Made by a program: the position numbers and the translations under genes. From Hyphomicrobiales bacterium (GTDB lineage: Bacteria > Pseudomonadota > Alphaproteobacteria > Rhizobiales > Beijerinckiaceae), in the NCBI GenBank assembly GCA_015655535.1, contig JAATEW010000135.1, forward strand, positions 1 through 24,059: a stretch of 24,059 bases of DNA, read 5' to 3'. The notes under the pieces are model-generated. The model was given only the letters and a program-made list of their open reading frames with translations, ran no database searches and was not told where the DNA came from. Positions 17,779 through 24,059 of the stretch are shown here, one piece after another (the first letter of the stretch is position 1; every line of letters starts with the position of its first letter).

Positions 17779-19866
17779 ATGAACGCCTCAAATTCGTTTC
17801 CAAGAAAATGGAAACTGACAACCGCGCTTACCACATCGATGTTTGCCTTATCGTTGAGCTTGTTCTCCACTGCCGGTGATACCGCCGGTATCGACTCGAT
17901 AATCGGAAACGATCGCAATCCCGGCCACGACATGGGTGACGATAACGACAAGAGGGGTCCAAAGCCGTCGAAAGATTCCGACGCCGCCGACGCCTTCAAG
18001 ACGCAGAGCCCGATCAAGCACGTCATCATATTGATCGGCGAGAATCGCGGACTCGACCATACCTTTGGCGTTTACAAGCCGAAGGGAAGAGGCCAGACGA
18101 TCTCGAACTATCTGTCGAAGGGGATCGTCAACGCCGACGGGACGCCCGGCCCCAACTTTGCTCTCGCGCAGCAATATTCCGTCGCGCATCAGCCGGCTTG
18201 GTATTTCGGTGCGCCGAACAGCGCCAAGACCGCCTACAATACCACAACGCATCTGATGCCTCAGCCAAACACCAACGGCGCGCCGACGGGGCAAAGCGCG
18301 ACGGGTGCGCCCTTCACCAGCACCACCATTGCGAGCGTCGAAAAAGATATTGAGCCCGGCGATCTCGCGCTGCTGACGACCGGAGCGACGGGCCTGCCGC
18401 AAGGTGCGCTCGATACCCGCATTCCGGGTGCCGGAAAACTGCCTCCGGGACCTTTCGTCCTGCTCGGTCCGAATATCAATGACGACGATTACACCGGCGA
18501 TATGACGCACCGCTTCTATCAGGCGGCGCAGCAGCAGGATTGCAGCCTCGCCAACGCGACCCGCGAGAATCCGACCGGCTGCCTGAACGATCTTTTCCCC
18601 TTCGTGATGGCGACCTATTCGGCTGGCAATCAAAGCCAGGGCAACGAGATGGGATTCTATAATGCCGAGGAGGAAGAAGCGTCTCTCTTGAAGTCGCTCG
18701 CCGACCGTTTCGCTTTGAGCGACAATTTCCATCAGTCGTTCTTGGGCGGCACCGGCGCCAATCACTTCATGTTGGGGACCGGCGATGCCGGCTTCTGGAG
18801 CGACGGCAATGGCAATGCCACGACGCCTCCGTCCAATCTCATCGCCAACCCAAATCCCGCTTCCGGCACTGTCAATCAATATATAGCTGACAATAGTTTC
18901 AGCGCTTGCGCGGACGTGACTCAACCGGGCGTGCTTCCAATCGTCAGCTATCTCGAAAACCTTCCCTATCCGGCGGAGCCGAATTGCAAGCCGGGTCATT
19001 ATTATATGCTCGACAATACCAACCCAGGTTATCTGCCGAATGGGACGATCGTACCCAATCCGGCGGCGAATGGATCGATACCGCCTTCGCCGGTCCGCAC
19101 GATCGGCGATGCTCTCAACGAGAAGAATATCTCTTGGGGCTATTTCGGCGGTTCTTATAATGATGCCGTCGCGCTTTCGAACGACGAAGTCGCTGCCGAT
19201 CCGAGCAATCCGACCAACCTGTCCGCGGCGGCGGTCAACGATCCGGCGCATGCCGTCGGCGCCACCTACTGTCAAATCTGCAACCCATTCCAATATTCCG
19301 CTTCGATCATGGGCAACGCCACACAGCGTAAGGCCCATATCAAGGATACGCAGGATCTGGTCGCCGATATCAAAAACAATACGCTCCCGGCGGTTTCCAT
19401 CGGCAAGCCAGACGGCCTGCTCGACGGACATCCGCAAAGTTCGAAGATCGATTTGTTTGAAGCCTATGTCCAAGACCTTCTCGACGCGCTTGAGGCCAGT
19501 CCTCACCTCAAGGCTGAGACCATCGTCTTCATCACCTGGGATGAGGCCGGCGGCTATTACGACTCGGGCTTTGTCCAACCGATCGATTATTTCGGCGACG
19601 GGCCCCGCATTCCTCTGCTTGCGCTTTCGCCCTATTCAACCGGCGGAACGGTCAATCACAACTATGCGGATCATGTCTCTCTGTTGAAGTTCATTGAGCG
19701 CAATTGGGAACTCCAGCCGCTGACGGATCGCAGCCGCGACAATCTTCCGAACCCGACCGTGAAAAAGTCAAACCTCTACGTGCCAACGAATATGCCGGCG
19801 CTCGACGATTTGTTCGACATGTTCGATTTTTCGGCTGCGCCAAATCTCCAGCCTTACACCGAGTGA
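17779..19866 (+). CDS. Second secreted phosphoesterase (phospholipase C / acid phosphatase family)
   Basis: A 695-aa paralogue-level relative of the first phosphoesterase, longer by about 110 residues. It has a signal peptide (TTALTTSMFALSLSLF) and an acidic/charged linker (DMGDDNDKRGPKPSKDSD). Metal motif 1 is IKHVIILIGENRGLDHTFG. A mid-domain SFLGGTGANHFMLGTGDAGF block corresponds to the nucleophile/substrate region. The C-terminal metal motifs are IVFITWDEAGGYYD and YADHVSLLKFIERNW. The ATG at 17779 is set by GGGAG (17768-17772) 6 bases upstream. An in-frame ATG at 17743 lacks one. It sits between secretin/ClpP-like genes and the GspC-like operon, so it is a plausible secretion substrate. 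Substrate specificity is not readable. Confidence 0.87.
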   Translation: MNASNSFPRKWKLTTALTTSMFALSLSLFSTAGDTAGIDSIIGNDRNPGHDMGDDNDKRGPKPSKDSDAADAFKTQSPIKHVIILIGENRGLDHTFGVYKPKGRGQTISNYLSKGIVNADGTPGPNFALAQQYSVAHQPAWYFGAPNSAKTAYNTTTHLMPQPNTNGAPTGQSATGAPFTSTTIASVEKDIEPGDLALLTTGATGLPQGALDTRIPGAGKLPPGPFVLLGPNINDDDYTGDMTHRFYQAAQQQDCSLANATRENPTGCLNDLFPFVMATYSAGNQSQGNEMGFYNAEEEEASLLKSLADRFALSDNFHQSFLGGTGANHFMLGTGDAGFWSDGNGNATTPPSNLIANPNPASGTVNQYIADNSFSACADVTQPGVLPIVSYLENLPYPAEPNCKPGHYYMLDNTNPGYLPNGTIVPNPAANGSIPPSPVRTIGDALNEKNISWGYFGGSYNDAVALSNDEVAADPSNPTNLSAAAVNDPAHAVGATYCQICNPFQYSASIMGNATQRKAHIKDTQDLVADIKNNTLPAVSIGKPDGLLDGHPQSSKIDLFEAYVQDLLDALEASPHLKAETIVFITWDEAGGYYDSGFVQPIDYFGDGPRIPLLALSPYSTGGTVNHNYADHVSLLKFIERNWELQPLTDRSRDNLPNPTVKKSNLYVPTNMPALDDLFDMFDFSAAPNLQPYTE

Positions 19867-19919
19867 CGGAGACATCATGCGTATCGAATTGCATGCGCAT
19901 GAATCATATACGGAGCAAG

Positions 19920-19949
19920 CGCCGGCCGGATCTTTGGATCCGGCCGGCG
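19920..19949 (+). terminator. Strong hairpin after the second phosphoesterase
   Basis: CGCCGGCCGGATC (19920-19932) pairs perfectly with GATCCGGCCGGCG (19937-19949) around a 4-base loop. It starts about 54 bases after the stop codon. The stem has terminator strength but no T-run follows, so termination may need Rho or the hairpin may protect the 3' end. Confidence 0.6.
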
Positions 19950-20011
19950 TCACATGTTCGTAGTGAAACTAGGTTGCAAAGATAAGCACGCAAGATCGGA
20001 GGATTTCATTG

Positions 20012-20689
20012 ATGTCAAAGCAGATGGAAGTCATAGCCCTTCTGATGCTCGGAGCGCTGAGCGCCACGCCCGCGCGGGCGCAATCCTTCTCGGCCGAATT
20101 GGTGACGGTCGACGCCGGCGACCAAGCCGGGAAATCAGGCAAGATCCATGCGGACAATGGCAAGGTCCGCATCGAAACGCCGGACCTTCCTCAAGGGTTC
20201 TTCATCCTCGAACCCTCTCTCAAGGTGTCCTATTTCGTCCGGCCGTCGCAATTCGTCTTCATGGATGCCAAGCAATCTTCGCAATTGACCCAGCTTCTCG
20301 TGCCGGTGGACCCTGATGCGCCTTGCGCGCAATGGCAGATGATGGCGAAGGTCGCGGACATTCCGGATTCGAGCCGGACATGGCGCTGCGAGCGGCTCGG
20401 CGAAGATGTGCTCGACGGGCGCGCGACACTCAAATATCGGGCCGTTTCACCGAAAGGCGTAGCGATCACCGCCTGGATAGACCCTGAACTCAAGTTTCTG
20501 CTGAGGTTCCGCAACCAAGATGGAAGCGGCATCGATCTCAAAACGGTCGAACTTGGCCCGCAAGACAAAGGCCTGTTCGAGATTCAGGCCGATTACGACA
20601 AGTTCGATCCAAAGGAATTGATCGAGCGCGTCAAGCAAAGCGATGTCTGGGTCGAGCCTCCGAAGGGGTCGCCGCGCGCTGACGAATAG
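20012..20689 (+). CDS. Periplasmic protein of unknown function (LolA/DUF4412-like appearance)
   Basis: A 225-aa exported protein. The signal peptide is MSKQMEVIALLMLGALSA with cleavage near ARAQ. The mature part is beta-rich, with a run of antiparallel-looking strands (SFSAELVTVDAG, GKVRIETPDL, GFFILEPSLKVSYFVRP, LKYRAVSPKGVAITAWID). This recalls the LolA-like or DUF4412 half-barrels that bind lipid or protein partners, but I cannot confirm a family. Two cysteines (CAQWQM and TWRCERLG) could form a disulfide. ATG 20012 is chosen because GGAGGA (19998-20003) lies 8 bases upstream. It is followed after about 10 bases by the GspC-like gene, whose Shine-Dalgarno sequence overlaps this gene's stop codon, so the two form an operon. 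Confidence 0.72.
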   Translation: MSKQMEVIALLMLGALSATPARAQSFSAELVTVDAGDQAGKSGKIHADNGKVRIETPDLPQGFFILEPSLKVSYFVRPSQFVFMDAKQSSQLTQLLVPVDPDAPCAQWQMMAKVADIPDSSRTWRCERLGEDVLDGRATLKYRAVSPKGVAITAWIDPELKFLLRFRNQDGSGIDLKTVELGPQDKGLFEIQADYDKFDPKELIERVKQSDVWVEPPKGSPRADE

Positions 20690-20699
20690 GAGAGCCTTG

Positions 20700-21248
20700 A
20701 TGCGTCTCCAATTTTTATGTGCTTTCCTTGCGGGCGGCATGATGAATATGCTGCCCGCTTGGGCGGATGGCGCGCCGCCGCAAACCGCCTCGTCCAGCGC
20801 GGCAAATCCGGTCGCGGTGACGCCGCTGGACCGGCTGACCGCGACGCGGGAACGGCCGCTGTTTATGCAAGATCGACGGTTTCCGGCGGAGGCGCCGAAA
20901 GCCGCTTTCAGCGCGCCTCCGCCGGCACCGCCTGCGGCACCGCCGCAAGTGTCACTGTCCGGGGTCATCGTGGATAAGAAGGGACCGCGCGCGCTTTTGC
21001 GCAGCGATTCCTCCGGCAAGGACGTGCCCGTACGACTCGGCGACGAGATTGGCGGCTGGCGGATCACCGAAATCGAAGACCAGCGCGTGACGATGTCGCT
21101 CGATGAGCGTTCCGTCGCCATTTCGTTGTTCGGCGGCGCCCACGGCGGCCGGCAAATGCCGATTGTCCATCAGACGAACCGCGTGTTCGAGGTCAATGCC
21201 GCAGGTGTGCTGCGATCCCATAGGGTTCGCCGTGCGTCTGATAGATGA
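20700..21248 (+). CDS. GspC-like periplasmic protein (type II secretion HR-domain type)
   Basis: A 182-aa protein with a signal sequence (LQFLCAFLAGGMMNMLPAWA) and a Pro/Ala-rich linker (APPPAPPAAPP). A small domain follows that reads VSLSGVIVDKKGPRALLR ... VPVRLGDEIGGWRITEIED. This pattern, a Gly-x-I/V strand followed by LGDEI-x-GW-x-I-x-x-I, is the homology region of GspC, which contacts the periplasmic N0 domain of the secretin. That fits the gspD gene upstream. The domain order lacks a PDZ part, so it is a short GspC or PilP-like variant. The start is set by AGGAG (20688-20692) 7 bases upstream, overlapping the preceding TAG. Translational coupling with the upstream gene is likely. Confidence 0.72.
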   Translation: MRLQFLCAFLAGGMMNMLPAWADGAPPQTASSSAANPVAVTPLDRLTATRERPLFMQDRRFPAEAPKAAFSAPPPAPPAAPPQVSLSGVIVDKKGPRALLRSDSSGKDVPVRLGDEIGGWRITEIEDQRVTMSLDERSVAISLFGGAHGGRQMPIVHQTNRVFEVNAAGVLRSHRVRRASDR

Positions 21249-21697
21249 CTACCTCGAACATCATCTCGTGATCGTTGCGAGTTTGCATCGGCTTTGTTTC
21301 TTGTAGCACCTGCCGACTATCCAACATGCCGGAAAGGCAAAGTGTTTTTAAGCTCTTGAAATCATTGGCGCGCCCAAGGGGACTGCCAGAATCAAGCATA
21401 TCAAGAGCTTATGAGAGGCGGGTTATCCAAAAAATCGCCATCTGTTCTGGGTTTTAGCGGATAACACAAGCGCATTCGGCGCGCGCCCTGGGTCGCTCGC
21501 AGCACCCGCTAAACTGTTGTATAAAAGCAACACCGTTCGGTCATTCGTTTACCTAGACAGCCTTATTTCATTGATAACATGGCCGATTGTCCATTTTGCC
21601 GCGCTTGACAACAATGCTGTTCCCTAACGAATATTGAGTTAACGTTACGTTAATCGAGGGGCGCGTCGACAGCGCCGCTGAATTGGAAGTTGTTCAC
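21249..21697. other. Upstream region of the TPS exoprotein gene
   Basis: About 450 bases without a gene. The distal part shows nothing recognisable. The last 100 bases hold a perfect TTGACA and a palindrome matching the CtrA recognition pattern, described separately. GTTG/CAAC arms flank a TATAAAA at about 21514-21530, a weaker promoter candidate. Confidence 0.5.
21605..21653 (+). promoter_or_regulatory. Candidate promoter with CtrA-type site ahead of the TPS exoprotein
   Basis: TTGACA (21605-21610) is a perfect -35, with AATATT (21630-21635) a partial -10 at a long 19-base spacing. Directly after it lies TTAACGTTACGTTAA (21639-21653). Read on the minus strand it fits TTAA-N7-TTAAC (21638-21653), the full CtrA consensus of alphaproteobacteria. 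The site is about 45 bases before the ATG. If the promoter is placed correctly, CtrA would bind over the start point and repress; a different start would allow activation. Confidence 0.5.
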
Positions 21698-24059
21698 ATG
21701 CGTTCATTTGGCTACACGTTCACTCCCTTCGATAATAACTCTACGGAAAGCTTGGCTAGGCCGCAGGCCGCCCTAGGAGATTTCGCGACCGGCTCGCGTG
21801 CGCTGCGCGCCTTCCGCTCTTCTTTCGCCACAATGACCGCCATGGCCGCGCTGCTTGCCTTGCAGGATGCGGCGCTCGCGGGTCCGACCGGTGGCACGGT
21901 CGTCGGCGGCCAGGCCACGATCTCTCAGTCCGGCCCAACCACCAACATCAATCAGTCGAGCCAGAATGCCATCATCAATTGGCAGACCTTCAATATCGGT
22001 CGCCAGGAGACGGTGAACTTCTTCCAGCCAAACAGTCTGTCCTCGACTCTCAATCGCGTCACCGGCAATGAGCAAAGCATTATCTCGGGCGCGCTCAATG
22101 CCAATGGCAAGGTCTATATCGTCAATTCGGCCGGCATTCTCTTCACCAAGGGCGCGACGGTCAATGTCGGCGGCTTGGTGGCGAGCACGCTTGACATTTC
22201 CGACCAGGATTTCATGGCCGGGCATTATAATTTCTCCGGCACCTCGAACGCGTCGGTCGTCAACAAAGGCAAAATCCATGTCGACCCGCATGGGTCGGTG
22301 GCGCTTCTCGGCAAGACGGTCAAGAACGACGGCACGATCACGGCTAAACTCGGCTCGGTGGTCATGGCCTCGGGGCAGAAGCTCACCTTGAACTTCGACG
22401 GCAATTCGCTGCTCGATGTTACGATCAGTGAAGGGGCCTTGAAGGCGCTTGTCGCCAATAAAGGCGCGATCATAGCCGACGGCGGCCAGGTGATCCTGAC
22501 GGCCAAGGCCGCCGACGCGCTCCTCTCAGCCCAGGTCAACAATTCAGGCATCATCCAGGCCCGCAGCATGGCCTCGCTGAAGGGCGGCAGCGATGCGGGC
22601 GGTTCCGGCACGGTGCATGTCGGCAAGATCAAGCTTCTGGCGGACGGCGGCGATGTCACCAACACCGGCAAGCTCGATGCCTCCGCCAAGGGCAATGCCG
22701 ATGCGGGCTCGATCAAGATTCTCGCTTCGGGCGGCACCGCCAATATTTCGGGAACGCTTGCGGCAACAGCCGTCAATGGCAATGGCGGCCAGATCGAAAC
22801 CAGCGGCGATAATGTGAACATCGCCGATAGCGCCGTCATCACCACGCTGGCCGCGAACGGCACAAGCGGAAGCTGGCTGATCGACCCGACCAATTTCACC
22901 ATTGCGAACGGCACCGGAGCTCAGACGATCAGCAGCATTGGCGCGACCACGTTGCAGAACCTGCTGACAACGAACGGCTCCGTGACCATCGCGACATCCT
23001 CCACGCAGACTGGCACCAATCTCGGCGACATCACCATCAACGCGGCGTTGACGGTGCCGGTGGACACGCAGCTGACGCTGATCGCCGCAGACAACATCAC
23101 TGCCTCGCAGGCCCTGACCCTGGCGGATGGAGGCACGACCACGAGCCTGACACTGAGTGCGGCCAACAACATCACCATCAGCAGGGCCATCACTTGGTCG
23201 TCGGGGACGGTCACGCTGAATGCCGGCACCGATATTTACGTCAAAGCCGCGATGGCCGCGAGCGGCACGGCGAATTTCGCCGCCAATTACGGCCATGTCC
23301 TCGATGCCAACGGCGTCCCGACCTCCACCCTCACTTCCGGCGCCAACGCCGACGGCACCCCGTTCGGGCTTTACACGTCGATCACCTCGACCGGCAGCAC
23401 GAGTTCCATCTATACCACCTATACCGGCAGCATCAATTTTTCCGGCACCGGTACGGTGACGCTGAACGGGCAGCCCTACACCATAATCACCTCGACGGCC
23501 GGCCTCGACACTATCGCCGCAAATCCGTCGGGCAACTACGTGCTCGCCAACAACATCACCGGCGTGAGCCTTGCCGAGCTGCTGCCGTTCGGGTTCTCGA
23601 CCACGACCCCGTTCAGCGGCAATTTCAACGGCCTCGGTCACACGCTGACGACAGTCTCGCTGTCGTCCCTCACCCTTCCGGCGTCGATCGCCGCGCCCGA
23701 TACCGGCCTGATTATCACTTCGGCGAGCAACGTCTCGATCGGTCAGAATTTGAATCTGAGCTCGGGCCTGCTCATACTCAATGCCGGCGCTATCAACGTC
23801 AGCGGTCCGGTGACGTGGTCGTCCGTTGCAAGTCTGAAGCTCAACGCCACCTCCGGCGACGTCAACATCGACGCGCCGCTCACCGGCTCCACGGCTCTAT
23901 TGTACGCAACCGGCGCGGTCAACGTCAACGCGGCCAATGCGCTCAACGCGTCGACGGTTATCGGTAGCGTCACTTCCTTCAACATCAATCAATCGCAGAG
24001 CTGGACGACGCCACCGACCTTCTCGATCGCAGGCTCCACCAATGTCGACGGGGCCCTGA
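21698..24059 (+). CDS. Filamentous-haemagglutinin-like TPS exoprotein, N-terminal part (runs off right edge)
   Basis: An open frame of 787 codons continuing beyond the window. It belongs to the large secreted beta-helix proteins exported by two-partner secretion (TpsA). A long N-terminal extension (residues 1-44) precedes a hydrophobic signal core (45-58) with cleavage near ALAG (62). The TPS domain follows: NAIINWQTFNIGRQETVNFF (90-109), SLSSTLNRVTGNEQSIISG (113-131), LNANGKVYIVNSAGILFTKG (133-152), and NVGGLVAST. After about residue 330 come short beta-helix repeats rich in G, N, T, S and A. There is also a FNGLGHTL motif (near 23630) like those of GLUG-type repeats. GGAAG (21685-21689) lies 8 bases before the ATG. 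The partner TpsB transporter is not in the window. The likely role is adhesion or biofilm formation. Confidence 0.9.
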   Translation, partial: MRSFGYTFTPFDNNSTESLARPQAALGDFATGSRALRAFRSSFATMTAMAALLALQDAALAGPTGGTVVGGQATISQSGPTTNINQSSQNAIINWQTFNIGRQETVNFFQPNSLSSTLNRVTGNEQSIISGALNANGKVYIVNSAGILFTKGATVNVGGLVASTLDISDQDFMAGHYNFSGTSNASVVNKGKIHVDPHGSVALLGKTVKNDGTITAKLGSVVMASGQKLTLNFDGNSLLDVTISEGALKALVANKGAIIADGGQVILTAKAADALLSAQVNNSGIIQARSMASLKGGSDAGGSGTVHVGKIKLLADGGDVTNTGKLDASAKGNADAGSIKILASGGTANISGTLAATAVNGNGGQIETSGDNVNIADSAVITTLAANGTSGSWLIDPTNFTIANGTGAQTISSIGATTLQNLLTTNGSVTIATSSTQTGTNLGDITINAALTVPVDTQLTLIAADNITASQALTLADGGTTTSLTLSAANNITISRAITWSSGTVTLNAGTDIYVKAAMAASGTANFAANYGHVLDANGVPTSTLTSGANADGTPFGLYTSITSTGSTSSIYTTYTGSINFSGTGTVTLNGQPYTIITSTAGLDTIAANPSGNYVLANNITGVSLAELLPFGFSTTTPFSGNFNGLGHTLTTVSLSSLTLPASIAAPDTGLIITSASNVSIGQNLNLSSGLLILNAGAINVSGPVTWSSVASLKLNATSGDVNIDAPLTGSTALLYATGAVNVNAANALNASTVIGSVTSFNINQSQSWTTPPTFSIAGSTNVDGAL

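Noticed and set aside
17848..19578. 576-codon minus-strand open frame antisense to the second phosphoesterase
   Set aside because: Its composition (I, R, G, V-rich) is typical of the complement of a GC-rich gene. The plus strand has full catalytic motifs.
22225..23641. Long minus-strand open frames antisense to the TPS exoprotein
   Set aside because: They are shadows of a repetitive gene with strong codon bias. The plus frame carries the TPS domain and stays open to the edge.
1..24059. CRISPR array, tRNA, rRNA or insertion sequence
   Set aside because: No spaced direct repeats, cloverleaf-forming sequence, rRNA landmark or transposase motif was found. The array, if present, is beyond the left edge after cas2.

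Overview
The window is GC-rich, about 58-60% by eye. It reads as an alphaproteobacterial chromosome, most likely Hyphomicrobiales (Rhizobiales, Beijerinckiaceae-like). That placement is inferred from the style of the type I-G Cas proteins, a CtrA-type site, and the cytochrome peroxidase and TPS-exoprotein content. It is not a database result.

Left part (1-9114, minus strand): an operon of type I-G (formerly I-U) CRISPR-Cas genes. Its transcription order is cas3 (helicase first, HD nuclease at the C-terminus), cas8u2/csb3-like, csb1 (Cas7), csb2 (Cas5-Cas6), a gap holding an antitoxin remnant, then a cas4-cas1 fusion that leaves the window at position 1. cas2 and the repeat array would lie beyond the left edge; no array is visible here. 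Neighbouring effector genes overlap by 1 to 8 bases, so they are translationally coupled. Two of them, cas3 and csb2, are broken by frame changes in the same direction. The cas3 break sits on a perfect 14-bp inverted repeat and ends in CTT TGA C. A WYL-domain regulator (9115-9975) is transcribed divergently from a roughly 70-bp shared intergenic region and is the obvious candidate regulator.

Right part (10584-24059, plus strand): a set of exported proteins. In order these are a phospholipase C/acid phosphatase-type phosphoesterase, a di-haem cytochrome c peroxidase, a lipoprotein secretin of the GspD type interrupted by an in-frame TAG, a small periplasmic ClpP-like protein, a second phosphoesterase, a two-gene operon (periplasmic protein of unknown function plus GspC-like periplasmic protein), and the start of a filamentous-haemagglutinin-like TPS exoprotein that runs off the right edge. 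Secretin plus GspC-like protein alongside secreted phosphoesterases suggests a dedicated type II-like secretion locus. No ATPase, platform or pseudopilin gene is in the window.

A recurring theme is gene damage: cas3 and csb2 frameshifts, a frameshifted antitoxin remnant, and a nonsense codon in gspD. These may be real decay, recoding (best case: cas3) or sequencing/assembly error. Raw reads would settle it.
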